Assembly (NCBI RefSeq): GCF_002224125.1 | Contig: NZ_NCSM01000022.1 | Coordinates: 1 to 64,000 of the forward strand | Direction: 5' to 3' | Origin: Streptomyces sp. NBS 14/10 | GTDB taxonomy: Bacteria > Actinomycetota > Actinomycetes > Streptomycetales > Streptomycetaceae | DNA: 64,000 bases | Part shown: positions 1-9,342 of the stretch, piece by piece | How positions within the stretch are numbered: position 1 is the first letter of the stretch | How the letters are laid out: each line of letters starts with the position of its first letter | Made by a program: the position numbers and the translations under genes | Notes under the pieces: generated by a model | What the model saw: only the letters and a program-made list of their open reading frames with translations | The model's database searches: none | What the model was told of the DNA's origin: nothing

Positions 1-351
1 GGGCGCTTCCCTTCGGTGTTTCAAACACTATCAGACCGATTTCTTTTCTCCGAATCCACGCTTTTCGCAGACATGCGAAAGCTGATCCGAAGATCTGTCG
101 TCAGGTGACTGATGGTGCTGCCCAGACCTGGATGTTCCCGCAGTGGACTGCGGCGCTTCATCCGGGGCAGGGGTACGACAGTACAACCCTCGCGCAGCCG
201 TGGCAAATCGATTCGGGCCCCATGGGTGCCCTTCGGCCTGCGCAGCTTGTGCGGAATCCGAAGTTCCTATGACTTACGCTTCTGGGCAGTGCGCTGCCCT
301 GGACGGGCGGTGACCATGTGTGACGAGTTCTCCACCCCTGGGAGGCTTCCT
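1..351. other. Intergenic region upstream of crr, with a stem-loop at 60-82
   Basis: No convincing gene is seen here. The first 110 bases are clearly richer in A+T than the rest of the window. Bases 60-69 (GCTTTTCGCA) pair with 74-82 (TGCGAAAGC) around a GACA loop with one bulged T. This could be a terminator of a gene to the left or a leader structure. I looked for a DasR-type palindrome, common upstream of Streptomyces PTS genes, and found no good match. No promoter could be assigned with confidence. Confidence 0.5.
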
Positions 352-801
352 ATGACCACCGTGACCTCCCCGCTCGCCGGGCGTGTGATCGGACTCGCGG
401 CCGCACCCGATCCGGTGTTCTCCGGGGCGATGGTCGGTCCCGGCACCGCGATCGACCCCGTACTCGAGCCCACCGTGGCAGTGGCGCCAGTCGATGGCAT
501 CGTCGTCTCGCTGCATCCCCATGCGTTCGTCGTCGTCGACGGGGAGGGGCACGGCGTGCTCACTCACCTCGGTATCGACACTGTTCAGCTGGGTGGCGAG
601 GGATTCGAGGTACTGATCAACAAGGGCGACACCGTGCGGCGCGGGGATCCCGTGGTGCGCTGGGACCCCGCGATCGCGGTCGCTGCCGGGAAGTCACCGG
701 TCTGCCCGGTCGTGGCGCTTGAGGCCACCGCCGAATCGCTGGTGGGCGTCAGTGCGGATGTGGATGTGAAGTCCGGCGACACTCTTTTCAGCTGGACATG
801 A
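352..801 (+). CDS. crr: PTS glucose-type IIA component (EIIA, Crr-like)
   Basis: This is a soluble phosphocarrier of the sugar phosphotransferase system, which takes phosphate from HPr and passes it to a membrane IIB domain. The 149-residue protein is a stand-alone IIA domain of usual length. The two active-site histidines are visible: His57 in HPHAFVV and His72 in LTHLGIDTV, the latter being the phosphorylated residue in the family. The ATG at 352 follows a GGAGG at 341-345 with 6-base spacing; in-frame starts further upstream lack such a site. ptsI follows about 100 bases downstream on the same strand, so the two probably form the general PTS unit. In Streptomyces this component serves N-acetylglucosamine and other PTS sugars; the sugar cannot be told from this gene alone. 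Confidence 0.95.
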   Translation: MTTVTSPLAGRVIGLAAAPDPVFSGAMVGPGTAIDPVLEPTVAVAPVDGIVVSLHPHAFVVVDGEGHGVLTHLGIDTVQLGGEGFEVLINKGDTVRRGDPVVRWDPAIAVAAGKSPVCPVVALEATAESLVGVSADVDVKSGDTLFSWT

Positions 802-898
802 GCTCAGTGCCGGTCGGAGCCGGTCTGATCGGCCGTTACGGCGAGTAGACAACCACCGCGGCGGGTTATCCCGCCGCATCGAACCGGAGACGGGTGTG

Positions 899-2569
899 AT
901 GGAGACAACCCTGCGAGGCGTCGGCGTGAGCCACGGTGTGGCGATCGGCGAGGTGCGGCACATGGGGACCGCGGTCCTGGAGCCGCCGGCGAAGCAGATT
1001 CCGTCGGACGAGGCGCCCCGCGAGCAGGGGCGTGCCCGGCAGGCCGTCGAGGCTGTGGCGGCCGATCTGATGGCGCGCGGCAACCTGGCGGGCGGTGAGG
1101 CGCAGGCCGTGCTCGAGGCGCAGGCCATGATGGCGCAGGACCCGGAGCTGATGGCCGATGTCGAGCGGCGTATCGCCGTGGGCAGCACCGCTGAGCGCGC
1201 GGTGTACGACGCCTTCGCCGCGTACCGGGCGCTGCTGGCCGGGGCCGGGGAGTACCTGGCCGGGCGGGTGGCCGATCTGGACGATGTGCGGAACCGGATC
1301 GTGGCCCGGCTGCTGGGGGTGCCGATGCCCGGTGTGCCCGACAGCGACCAGCCGTATGTACTGATCGCGCGGGACCTGGCCCCCGCCGACACCGCGCTGC
1401 TCGACCCCACCCTGGTGCTCGGGTTCGTCACCGAAGAGGGCGGGCCGACCAGTCACAGCGCGATCCTGGCGCGCGCCCTGGGTGTGCCCGCCGTGGTGGC
1501 GCTGCCCGGCGCCGGCGAGCTGGTCGAGGGGACCCTGATCGCGGTCGACGGCAGCACGGGAGAGATCTTTGTGTCCCCGACCGCGGAGAAGCAGACCGAG
1601 CTGGCCCTGGCCGCGGAGGAGCGGAAGGCCGCGCTGGCTGCGTCCTCCGGGCCGGGTGCGACCTCGGACGGTCACAAGGTGCCGCTGCTGGCGAACATCG
1701 GCGGCCCGGCTGATGTCGCGGCGGCCGTGGAGGCCGGTGCCGAGGGTGTGGGGCTGTTCCGCACGGAGTTCCTGTTTCTCGACGACAGCACCAAGGCGCC
1801 GTCGGAGGAGAAGCAGATCGAGGCGTACCGCCAGGTGCTCGAGGCCTTCCCCGAGGGCCGGGTCGTGGTGCGGGTCCTGGACGCGGGCGCCGACAAACCG
1901 CTGGACTTCCTCACCCCGGCCGACGAGCCCAACCCGGCGCTGGGCGTACGCGGGCTGCGCACCCTGCTGGACCACCCGGATGTGCTGCGGACGCAGCTGA
2001 CGGCGCTGGCCAAGGCCGCGGCGGGGCTGCCCGTCTATCTGGAGGTCATGGCCCCGATGGTGGCCGACCGGACCGACGCCAAGGCGTTTGCCGACGCGTG
2101 CCGGGAGGCGGGGCTGCGGGCCAAGTTCGGCGCGATGGTGGAGATTCCGTCCGCCGCGCTGCGGGCGCGCTCGATCCTCCAGGAGGTGGAGTTCCTGTCG
2201 CTGGGCACCAATGACCTGGCGCAGTACACCTTCGCCGCGGACCGTCAGGTCGGCGCGGTGTCGCGGCTCCAGGACCCGTGGCAGCCGGCGCTGCTCGATC
2301 TGGTGGCCGCTTCGGCCGACGCCGCGCAGGCCGAGGGCAAGAGCTGCGGCGTATGCGGCGAGGCCGCGTCGGATCCGCTGCTCGCATGTGTGCTGACCGG
2401 TCTGGGCGTCACCAGCCTCTCCATGGGCTCCGCGGCGATTCCGTATGTGCGCGCCACGCTGGCCAAGCACACGCTCGCCCAGTGCGAGCGTGCGGCTGCC
2501 GCGGCCCGCGCGGCGGACACCGCCGAGGACGCGCGCGTCGCCGCGCAGGCGGTGCTGTCCGGCGAGTGA
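899..2569 (+). CDS. ptsI: Phosphoenolpyruvate-protein phosphotransferase (PTS enzyme I)
   Basis: Enzyme I moves phosphate from phosphoenolpyruvate to HPr, the first step of PTS sugar uptake. The 556-residue protein has the usual order: N-terminal HPr-binding and phospho-histidine domain with GGPTSHSAILAR (His186 is the expected phosphorylated residue), then a PEP-binding TIM barrel with LFRTEFLFLD, and the catalytic cysteine near residue 486 in CGVCGEAASD. The ATG at 899 lies 8 bases after GGAGA (886-890); a GTG at 896 directly before it is the alternative and would add one residue. It follows crr by 97 bases. A strong hairpin terminator lies just downstream, so crr-ptsI looks like a closed unit. 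No HPr gene is nearby. Confidence 0.96.
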   Translation: METTLRGVGVSHGVAIGEVRHMGTAVLEPPAKQIPSDEAPREQGRARQAVEAVAADLMARGNLAGGEAQAVLEAQAMMAQDPELMADVERRIAVGSTAERAVYDAFAAYRALLAGAGEYLAGRVADLDDVRNRIVARLLGVPMPGVPDSDQPYVLIARDLAPADTALLDPTLVLGFVTEEGGPTSHSAILARALGVPAVVALPGAGELVEGTLIAVDGSTGEIFVSPTAEKQTELALAAEERKAALAASSGPGATSDGHKVPLLANIGGPADVAAAVEAGAEGVGLFRTEFLFLDDSTKAPSEEKQIEAYRQVLEAFPEGRVVVRVLDAGADKPLDFLTPADEPNPALGVRGLRTLLDHPDVLRTQLTALAKAAAGLPVYLEVMAPMVADRTDAKAFADACREAGLRAKFGAMVEIPSAALRARSILQEVEFLSLGTNDLAQYTFAADRQVGAVSRLQDPWQPALLDLVAASADAAQAEGKSCGVCGEAASDPLLACVLTGLGVTSLSMGSAAIPYVRATLAKHTLAQCERAAAAARAADTAEDARVAAQAVLSGE

Positions 2570-2596
2570 GCCGGTGATGGTTGTGAGGCTCGTCCC

Positions 2597-2639
2597 CAGG
2601 GGGCGTCCCGCCGCGATGTGTGCGGTGGGGCGCCCCCTG
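2597..2639 (+). terminator. Strong hairpin terminator after ptsI
   Basis: CAGGGGGCG at 2597-2605 pairs with CGCCCCCTG at 2631-2639, and inner bases TCCCGCCGC pair with GCGGTGGGG. There is no long T-run, as is usual in Streptomyces. It sits between two convergent genes and may stop transcription both ways. Confidence 0.8.
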
Positions 2640-2669
2640 TGTCTGTGCCTGTCTCGTGTTTCTGTGCGG

Positions 2670-3632
2670 TCATTCCCCTTCCGGGGCCGTGGGGTCCGGG
2701 GCATCCGGCGCGTCCGGTGCGTCCGGGGCGGGCAGTGGGATGCCCGGCCGGTACTCGACGCCGTGCTCGGGCGGGACCGGCTCGCCGGTGTCCGCGTCCG
2801 TGCAGTACGCGCTGAAGACCTCCGCCTCGCTCAACGGCCGCAGCCAGCCCTGGTGCAGCGACCAGCCGCGGACCGTGTCCGGGGATCCGGGCGCGCTGGT
2901 ACGCAGCACGACGCCGCCAGGGCTGTCCGTGGCGATTCCGCAGGCCAGCACGGTGCCGAAGATCAGGGCCTGGGTGCCGTCGAGGTCCGCCGACCGCTCC
3001 ACCGGCCCCTCCCCCGTCGCTTCCGCGTGCACCACGGCCACGAGCGGGACGCTGCTCGCCATGACGCTGCACACCACGTGGTGGCTGCCGGGCCCGGCAG
3101 CCGTGAGCAGTCGCCGCAGCGCGGCCCGGGCGCGGCGGAACGCGGCGTGGCCCGGGTCGTCCGAGCAGCCGCAGCCGCCCGCGCGGGACAGCAGGGCCGT
3201 GGCGTACTCCCAGGTGGCCTGCTGCTCGGCCGCGCCGATGAGCCGCTGGAGAAGCTGGTCGAGCGGCTGGCCCTCATACGTCACGGTCGGGCCCGCGGCG
3301 GCGACTTCGGCCGTATAGCGGGTGCGGGCGGCGGAGGTGTCGGGGTCGATACCGGAGTCCGCGCAGAACTCGTCGTACTCGACCGGGTCGAACAGCGCGA
3401 TGGATGTGTGCACGCCCTGCGACGCGAGCATCCGCAGCAGCCCCTCCGTCTGCCGCAGATACGCGGTGTGGTCGTCGAAGGCGAACGACGCGTACTGCCG
3501 CATGGCCGCGAAGTCCTCCTCGTCGGCCAGCAGCGCCACCGTGCTGGGCGCCTCTCTGCGCAGCGCGCGCCGCGCGGTGCGCTCCCTCCGCTGTGTGCCG
3601 CCCGGTGTGCTGCCTTGTGTGGTGTGCGCCAT
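2670..3632 (-). CDS. Conserved-looking hypothetical protein, 320 residues
   Basis: I do not recognise a family. The protein is soluble, with no signal peptide or membrane segment. Visible points are an Arg-rich N-terminal stretch (about 12-28), a Cys-x-Cys pair in AGGCGCSDDPGH near residue 153, a helical middle part, and a C-terminal tail with APDAPDAPDAPD repeats made by a 9-base DNA repeat. The ATG at 3632 is preceded by GGGGGAG with short spacing. It converges on ptsI and is not obviously in an operon with the next gene, which ends 79 bases upstream of its start. High G/C at third positions supports it as a real gene. No function is proposed. Confidence 0.75.
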   Translation of the reverse strand: MAHTTQGSTPGGTQRRERTARRALRREAPSTVALLADEEDFAAMRQYASFAFDDHTAYLRQTEGLLRMLASQGVHTSIALFDPVEYDEFCADSGIDPDTSAARTRYTAEVAAAGPTVTYEGQPLDQLLQRLIGAAEQQATWEYATALLSRAGGCGCSDDPGHAAFRRARAALRRLLTAAGPGSHHVVCSVMASSVPLVAVVHAEATGEGPVERSADLDGTQALIFGTVLACGIATDSPGGVVLRTSAPGSPDTVRGWSLHQGWLRPLSEAEVFSAYCTDADTGEPVPPEHGVEYRPGIPLPAPDAPDAPDAPDPTAPEGE

Positions 3633-3711
3633 GACTCCCCCTCAGCGCGGTCGATCAGTGCTCACTCACCGTAACCGGGGGCACTGACAACGCACCGTCG
3701 CCGAGGTGGTG

Positions 3712-5745
3712 TCAGGCGTCCGGCTCGGCCGGCCGCTCGCGCGCCAGGCGCTCGTAGAAGCGCAGCAGCTCGACGTTGTCGACCGAGCCCGGGTTGACGG
3801 CCTTGTCCAGGGCGGTGCCCTGGAGCAGGCGCTTGACCGGCACCTCGATCCGCTTGCCGGTGAGGGTGTGCGGTACGCCTGGCACCTCGATGATCTCGTC
3901 GGGCACATGGCGCGGGGAGAGCTGTTCGCGGATCGTGCGCTTGATGCGGTCGCACAGCCCCGCGTCGAGGGTGGCGCCCGGGGCGAGGTGGACGAACAGC
4001 GGCATCCAGTAGCCGCCGTCGGGCTGTTCGACGCCGATGACGAGGGATTCGCGGATCTCGGGGAGGCGTTCGACGGCCTCGTAGATGTCCGCGGAGCCCA
4101 TCCGTACGCCCTGCCGGTTGAGCGTGGAGTCGGAGCGGCCGTGGATGACGACCGTGCCGCGCGAGGTGAGGGTGATCCAGTCGCCGTGCCGCCAGGCCCC
4201 GGGGAACATGTCGAAGTAGCTGTCGCGGTAGCGGCTGCCGTCCGGGTCGTTCCAGAAGCGGACCGGCATGGACGGCATGGGTTGGGCGACGACCAGCTCG
4301 CCGACCTCGTCGATCACCGGTTCGCCGCTCGGGTTCCAGGCCTGTAGGTCCGTGCCGAGCCCGGGGGCCTGAAGCTCTCCGATGTGGACCGGGAGGGTGG
4401 GGACCGCGCCCGCGAAGCAGCTGCACACGTCCGTGCCGCCGCTGACCGAGGCGATCCACATGTCGCCTGTACTGCCGGCGGCGAACTCGTCGTGGATCCA
4501 GCGGAAGCCGTCCGGCGGGAGCGGGGAGCCGGTGGTGGCCACGCAGGCCACGCGCGAGAGGTCGAAGTCGCGGGCCGGGTGGACCCCCGCCTTGCGGCAG
4601 GCCATGACATAGGCCGCCGAGGTGCCGTAGAGCGTGGTCCCGGTGCGTTCGGCGATCCGCCACTGGGCGGCGGTGTCCGGGTAGCCGGGGCTGCCGTCGT
4701 AGAGGACGACGGTGGCGCCCGCCAGCAGGCCCGACACCAGGAAGTTCCACATCATCCAGCCGGTGGAGGTGTACCAGAAGAACCGGTCGCCGGGTCCCAG
4801 GTCGCAGTGCAGGCCGAGCTGTTTGAGGTGTTCGATCAGGATGCCGCCCTGGGACTGGACGATCGCCTTGGGCAGTCCGGTGGTGCCCGAGGAGTAGAGC
4901 ACCCACAGCGGGTGGTCGAACGGCACCTGCTCGAAGACCGGTTCCGCCGCCTCGCGCACCACGGCGTCCCAGTCCAGCGCGCCCTCGGGGGCGGGGGTGC
5001 CCAGCAGCGGGATGTGGACGACGGCGCGCAGGGTGGGCAGTTCGCGGCGCAGCTCGGCGACGGTCTCGGTGCGGTCGTGCTCCTTGCCGCCGTAGCGGTA
5101 GCCGTCCACGGTGAACAGGACCACCGGCTCGACCTGCTGGAAGCGGTCCAGGACGCTGCGCGCGCCGAAGTCGGGGGCGCAGGAGGTCCATACGGCGCCG
5201 ACGGCGGCGGTGGCCAGGAGCGCGACGACGGCCTGCGGGATGTTGGGGAGGTAGCCGCTGACCCGGTCTCCGGGGCGTACGCCCAGCCGGCGCAGCTCGG
5301 CGGCGGCCGCGCCGACCTGGCCGCGCAGCTCGGCCCAGCCGACGGGGCGCGGTTCGTGGCTCTCGTCGACGTGGAGCAGCGCGGGTTCGGCGGCGCGGGC
5401 GGGGTCCTCGGCGGCGCGCAGCGCGTGCTCCGCGTAGTTGAGGGTGGCGCCGGGGAACCACTGGGCGCCGGGCATGGCGGCGTCGGCGAGCACGGTGTCG
5501 TACGGGGTGACGAAGCGCACCTCGAACCACTCGGCGACCGCCTGCCAGAAGCGCGCCAGCTCGGTCACGGACCAGCGGTGCAGCGCCGCGTAGCTCGCCG
5601 CCGGGTCGGCGGGGTCGAGGGCCGGCGCCCCGTGCCGCTCGGCCGCCCAGGTGTGGAAGCGGGTGAGCTGGGCGCGGGCGATCCGCTCGGGGCCCGGCTG
5701 CCACAGGGGTCTCGGCAGGTGGTCTGGGTGCGCTGCGGTGGTCAT
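3712..5745 (-). CDS. Acetoacetyl-CoA synthetase (acetoacetate-CoA ligase)
   Basis: This ANL-superfamily adenylate-forming enzyme makes acetoacetyl-CoA from acetoacetate, ATP and CoA, used in ketone-body or poly-ester carbon recovery. The 677-residue length fits the family (about 650-680). The N-terminal ACAS cap domain, the AMP-binding loop VLYSSGTTGLPKAI, the ADP loop around YTSTGWMMWN, and the C-terminal catalytic lysine motif LTGKRIEVPVK are all visible. The ATG at 5745 starts MTTAAHPDHLP and has GGGAG upstream; longer in-frame extensions are spurious. It is transcribed away from the GH31 glucosidase, sharing a promoter region of about 190 bases. The substrate call rests on the overall acetoacetyl-CoA synthetase type; a related short-chain acid is possible. 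Confidence 0.92.
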   Translation of the reverse strand: MTTAAHPDHLPRPLWQPGPERIARAQLTRFHTWAAERHGAPALDPADPAASYAALHRWSVTELARFWQAVAEWFEVRFVTPYDTVLADAAMPGAQWFPGATLNYAEHALRAAEDPARAAEPALLHVDESHEPRPVGWAELRGQVGAAAAELRRLGVRPGDRVSGYLPNIPQAVVALLATAAVGAVWTSCAPDFGARSVLDRFQQVEPVVLFTVDGYRYGGKEHDRTETVAELRRELPTLRAVVHIPLLGTPAPEGALDWDAVVREAAEPVFEQVPFDHPLWVLYSSGTTGLPKAIVQSQGGILIEHLKQLGLHCDLGPGDRFFWYTSTGWMMWNFLVSGLLAGATVVLYDGSPGYPDTAAQWRIAERTGTTLYGTSAAYVMACRKAGVHPARDFDLSRVACVATTGSPLPPDGFRWIHDEFAAGSTGDMWIASVSGGTDVCSCFAGAVPTLPVHIGELQAPGLGTDLQAWNPSGEPVIDEVGELVVAQPMPSMPVRFWNDPDGSRYRDSYFDMFPGAWRHGDWITLTSRGTVVIHGRSDSTLNRQGVRMGSADIYEAVERLPEIRESLVIGVEQPDGGYWMPLFVHLAPGATLDAGLCDRIKRTIREQLSPRHVPDEIIEVPGVPHTLTGKRIEVPVKRLLQGTALDKAVNPGSVDNVELLRFYERLARERPAEPDA

Positions 5746-5935
5746 CTGTCGGCTCCCGGCTCCCGGCGGTGCGCGGCTGCGCGTGGTGTGTCCGTTCAGG
5801 ACGATGCCATGTGATCGACTTGTACACCAGGGCCGCCACTCCATATAGAGGGCCGTGGGGATGTGTGGGGACCACGGGTGAACGGCAGTTGAACAGCCGC
5901 ACGCACGGGGTGTTGTCAGTGGCAAGGTGATCATC

Positions 5936-8392
5936 ATGGATGCGCGTGACCTGGTGCGGTCGGTGAAGGTGGTCGGTACGGCGCAGGGGCTCAGGTCGCT
6001 GCGCTCGGCGTGGCGGCGTCGGCGTTCCGACGCGGTCGGGCTGCCGCGGCGCGGACCGGAGCGCGCGCGGGTGCCGGGCCTGGTGCGGGGCGCGGACCCG
6101 GAGCCGGGGGGTGGGGTGGTGCGGTTCGCGCGGTCCTCGCTGCGGGTGCGGGTGACGGCGGGCGGCGCGGTGTTCTGCGGCTGGGACGGCGCCGAGCCGG
6201 AGCCCTCGTACGCGCTGGACGGGTCCTGTCCGGACCCGGACGAGCGGGTGCGGCTCGAGCCGGATACGGACGGTGGCTGGCGGGTGGTCGCCGAGCGGGT
6301 GACGGTGGCGGTCTCGCGGAACGGGGCGGTGGAGGTGCGCACCCCGGGCGGGGTGGTGCTGCGGCGGGATCTGCCGCCGCGCTGGTGGGAGCCGGTGGCG
6401 GGTGGCGATGTGCCGGGCGCGAACCCCAACGGGCAAGCCAATGGGCAGGTGGACGGCCACGAGGCGGGCGGTCGAGGGCCGGGCGTCGGCGGTGTGGCGG
6501 CGCGCTGGGAGCAGCGGTCGCAGGTCGCGGCGGACGCGCGGTTCTTCGGGCTCGGCGGGCGGGCGGCCGGGCCGCGGCTGCGGGACGGCTCGTACCGGCT
6601 GTGGAACACCGATCCGGGCGGCAGCTTCGAGCCCGGGGACGATCCGCTGTATCTGACCATGCCGGTGCAGCTGGTCGTGGCGGACGCGGGCACGCATCTG
6701 GTGTTCCACGACAACTCGTGGGACGGCACGGTCACGCTGCGGGAGGGCGAGGAGGGCGAGGGGTCCGGGCACGACCGGCCGGGCGGCTGCCGGACGCGGA
6801 TGGAGGGCGGCCCGCTGCGCTACTGGGTGATCGTCGGCACGCCCGCCCGGGTGCTGCAGAGCTGGGCGGCGCTCACGGGCGCCGCCGCCGTGCCGCCGAG
6901 CTGGGCGCTGGGCTACCACCACGCCCGCTGGGGGTTCGGCGGTCAGGACGAGGTGCGGCGGGTGGTGGCGGGCTACCGGGAGCGGGGGCTGCCGCTGTCG
7001 GCGCTGCACCTGGACATCGACCACCTCGCCGGGCACCGGGTGTTCACGGTGGACACCGAGCGCTTCCCCGATCTGCCCGGGCTTGCGGCGGAGTTGCGGG
7101 AGGGCGGGACGCGGCTGGTGTCGATCGTCGATCCGGCGGTGAAGGCGGAGCCCGGCACCGCGGTGTACGACAGCGGCGCCGCGGAGGACGTGTTCGTGCG
7201 CGATACGCGCGGGCGCGAGGTGCGCGGGGTGGTGTGGCCGGGCGAGGCGGTGTTCCCCGACTTCACCGAGGCGCGGGTGCGCGCGTGGTGGGGCGGGCTG
7301 TACGCGGAGCGGCTGGGGCAGGGCTTCTCCGGGGTGTGGCACGACATGAACGAGCCGGTCTCCTTCGCGGCCTTCGGCGATCCGACGCTGCCGCGCTCGG
7401 CCCAGCACTCCCTGGAGGGCCGGGGCGGCGACCACCGCGAGGCGCACAACGTCTACGGCCTGGCGATGGCGCGGGCCGGCTACGAGGGGCTGCTGAAGCT
7501 GCGGCCCGAGGAGCGGCCGTTCCTGTTCTCCCGCTCGGGGTGGGCGGGACTCCAGCGGTACGGGGGCAGCTGGTCCGGGGATGTGGCGACCGGCTGGCCG
7601 GGGCTGCGCGCCTCGCTGTCCCTGGTGCTGGGGCTCGGCCTGTCGGGGGTGCCGTACTCCGGTCCTGACGTCGGCGGGTTCACCGGCAGCCCGTCCCCCG
7701 AGCTGTATCTGCGCTGGTTCCAACTGGCGTCGTATCTCCCGCTGTTCCGCACCCATTCGGCGATATGGGCGGGGCGGCGGGAGCCGTGGGAGTTCGGGGA
7801 GCAGGTCCTGGAGCATGCGACGGCCGCGCTGCGCGAACGGCAGCGGCTGCTCCCGTACCTCGTCACGCTGGCGTACGAGGCCCGGCGCACCGGGGCCCCG
7901 TACGCGCGGCCGGTGTGGTGGCGCTGGCCCAAGGACCGGGCGCTGCGCGACTGCGAGGACGCGTTTCTGCTGGGGGACGCGCTGCTGGTGGCCCCGGTGC
8001 TGGAGGAGGGCGCGGAGCGGCGGTCGGTGCGGCTGCCGCGCGGCCGCTGGTACGACACGGCGACCGGCCGGGCGTACGAGGGGCCGGGGCAGGTGGTGCT
8101 GGACGCGCCGCTGTCGCGCGTCCCGGTGCTGGCGCGGGCGGGTGCGGTGGTGCCGGTGGCGGGCGCGGACGGCGGGGTGGAGCTGGAGGTATGGGCTCCG
8201 GCGCAGACCCGCGGGCACGGCTGGACGCTGGTCGTGGACCCGGGCGACGGCTGGGGCAAGCCGGAGTCGGTGCGGTTCACCACGCGGCTGCGGGACGGCG
8301 AGGTGGTGGTCGAGCGGGCGGGCGCGGCGGAGCCCGGGTATCCGGTGCGGGTGCGCGGTCAGGTGCCGCAGGAGCGGCCGCGCGGGCGGTGA
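5936..8392 (+). CDS. Glycoside hydrolase family 31 alpha-glucosidase/alpha-xylosidase
   Basis: This is a retaining alpha-glycosidase acting on glucosides such as maltose-type or isomaltose-type sugars. The 818-residue protein has an N-terminal beta-rich domain, a GH31 (beta/alpha)8 barrel and C-terminal beta domains. The nucleophile aspartate is in GVWHDMNEPVSF and the acid/base aspartate in GGSWSGDVATGW, after the substrate-binding FSRSGWAGLQRYGG. No signal peptide is seen, so it is probably cytoplasmic. The ATG at 5936 has AAGG 8 bases upstream; an in-frame GTG at 5927 overlaps that site and is rejected. Residues about 150-180 form an Asn/Gly/Ala-rich insert (GANPNGQANGQVDGHEAGG), probably a loop. 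Exact sugar preference cannot be read from sequence. Confidence 0.92.
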   Translation: MDARDLVRSVKVVGTAQGLRSLRSAWRRRRSDAVGLPRRGPERARVPGLVRGADPEPGGGVVRFARSSLRVRVTAGGAVFCGWDGAEPEPSYALDGSCPDPDERVRLEPDTDGGWRVVAERVTVAVSRNGAVEVRTPGGVVLRRDLPPRWWEPVAGGDVPGANPNGQANGQVDGHEAGGRGPGVGGVAARWEQRSQVAADARFFGLGGRAAGPRLRDGSYRLWNTDPGGSFEPGDDPLYLTMPVQLVVADAGTHLVFHDNSWDGTVTLREGEEGEGSGHDRPGGCRTRMEGGPLRYWVIVGTPARVLQSWAALTGAAAVPPSWALGYHHARWGFGGQDEVRRVVAGYRERGLPLSALHLDIDHLAGHRVFTVDTERFPDLPGLAAELREGGTRLVSIVDPAVKAEPGTAVYDSGAAEDVFVRDTRGREVRGVVWPGEAVFPDFTEARVRAWWGGLYAERLGQGFSGVWHDMNEPVSFAAFGDPTLPRSAQHSLEGRGGDHREAHNVYGLAMARAGYEGLLKLRPEERPFLFSRSGWAGLQRYGGSWSGDVATGWPGLRASLSLVLGLGLSGVPYSGPDVGGFTGSPSPELYLRWFQLASYLPLFRTHSAIWAGRREPWEFGEQVLEHATAALRERQRLLPYLVTLAYEARRTGAPYARPVWWRWPKDRALRDCEDAFLLGDALLVAPVLEEGAERRSVRLPRGRWYDTATGRAYEGPGQVVLDAPLSRVPVLARAGAVVPVAGADGGVELEVWAPAQTRGHGWTLVVDPGDGWGKPESVRFTTRLRDGEVVVERAGAAEPGYPVRVRGQVPQERPRGR

Positions 8393-8452
8393 GTCGCGTA
8401 CTGCCAGCGGGCCGCGTACTGAGTAAGGCAGTCAGCCGCGTGCTGAACAAGG
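8393..8452 (+). repeat. Three short direct repeats just after the GH31 stop codon
   Basis: Units begin at 8393, 8411 and 8435 and share G(T/C)CGCGT(A/G)CTG followed by variable bases. They start directly after the TGA stop and lie in the 109-base gap before the next gene. Similar gene-end-linked repeats occur elsewhere in this window. Function unknown. Confidence 0.6.
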
Positions 8453-8501
8453 GCGGCCGGGGCTTGTTCGGGACCCCGTCGCCCTGATATCTGAGGGGGC
8501 C

Positions 8502-9308
8502 ATGCCGAGATTCACTGCCGCGCTGCGCGCGCTCGCCCTGCCCATCGCCGCCCTTCTGGCCGTCTCCGCCTCGCCCGCCCCGGCGCAGGCGCGGGCCGAA
8601 CCCAAGGCCCCGAAGGAGTTCGTGGCGCTGAGCGACGTGGACCCGACGATCCTTCAAGAGATCCGCTACTACACCCCGCACAACTTCACCGGCCACCGCG
8701 TGGACGGCTACCGCGAGCCGCTGTGCATCCTGACCCGCCCGGCCGCCGAGGCGCTGCACCAGGCGCAGTCCACCCTGCTGCGGCAGGGCTACACGCTCAA
8801 GGTGTACGACTGCTACCGGCCGCAGCGCGCGGTCAACGACTTCGTCGAGTGGGCCAAGGACCTCGACGACCAGTCGATGAAGGGGGAGTTCTACCCGGAC
8901 GTCGACAAGACGCGGCTGTTCGAGGACGGCTATATAGCTGAGAAGTCGGGGCACAGCCGGGGCAGCACCATGGACCTGACCATCGTGAAGCTGCCCGCCG
9001 TGCCCACCCGTCCGTACGAGCCGGGCGAGAAGCTGGTGCCGTGCTACGCGCCGAAGGACGAGCGGTTCCCGGACAACTCGGTGGACATGGGCACGGGTTA
9101 CGACTGCTTCGACACCCTCTCGCACACGCTGGACCCGCGGATCCAGGGTGTGCAGCGGGCGAACCGGCTGCTGCTGAAGGACACGCTGGAGGGGCTGGGC
9201 TTTGTGAATCTGGCCGAGGAGTGGTGGCACTACACCTACAAGCCCGAGCTGTTCCCGGACACCTACTTCGACTTCCCCGTCTCGCACAAGGCGCTGCGCG
9301 GAAACTGA
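8502..9308 (+). CDS. Secreted D-alanyl-D-alanine dipeptidase (peptidase M15D, VanX-like)
   Basis: This is a zinc dipeptidase of the VanX family that cleaves D-Ala-D-Ala, used in peptidoglycan recycling or wall turnover. The 268-residue protein has a signal peptide (hydrophobic stretch about 8-27, likely cut near AQA at 29-31), so it acts outside the membrane. Zinc and catalytic residues are visible: SGHSRGSTMDL (SxHxxGxxxD) near residue 148 and EEWWHY near 243 (ExxWH). The ATG at 8502 follows GAGGGGG. A rare ATA codon occurs in GYIAEK. No vanHA or vanRS genes are nearby and the protein is exported, so a wall-metabolism role is more likely than vancomycin resistance. It converges on the polyamine transporter genes. 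Confidence 0.92.
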   Translation: MPRFTAALRALALPIAALLAVSASPAPAQARAEPKAPKEFVALSDVDPTILQEIRYYTPHNFTGHRVDGYREPLCILTRPAAEALHQAQSTLLRQGYTLKVYDCYRPQRAVNDFVEWAKDLDDQSMKGEFYPDVDKTRLFEDGYIAEKSGHSRGSTMDLTIVKLPAVPTRPYEPGEKLVPCYAPKDERFPDNSVDMGTGYDCFDTLSHTLDPRIQGVQRANRLLLKDTLEGLGFVNLAEEWWHYTYKPELFPDTYFDFPVSHKALRGN

Positions 9309-9342
9309 GACCGCGGGCGCGCCCGGTGGGCGGCACGGCTCC

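Noticed and set aside
1..351. DasR-type site upstream of crr
   Set aside because: No stretch matched the TGGTCTAGACCA palindrome well enough to call.
112..801. Longer start for crr (from 112 or 315)
   Set aside because: The IIA domain begins at 352 with a good ribosome site; upstream codons add non-family sequence.
3662..8218. A 1518-codon open frame on the minus strand covering acetoacetyl-CoA synthetase and GH31 genes
   Set aside because: It is out of frame with the two clear enzymes and contains only Arg/Pro/His-rich composition, a by-product of high GC.
8502..9308. Vancomycin-resistance role for the VanX-like protein
   Set aside because: It has a signal peptide and no vanHA, vanRS or vanJ/K neighbours, so wall recycling is more likely.
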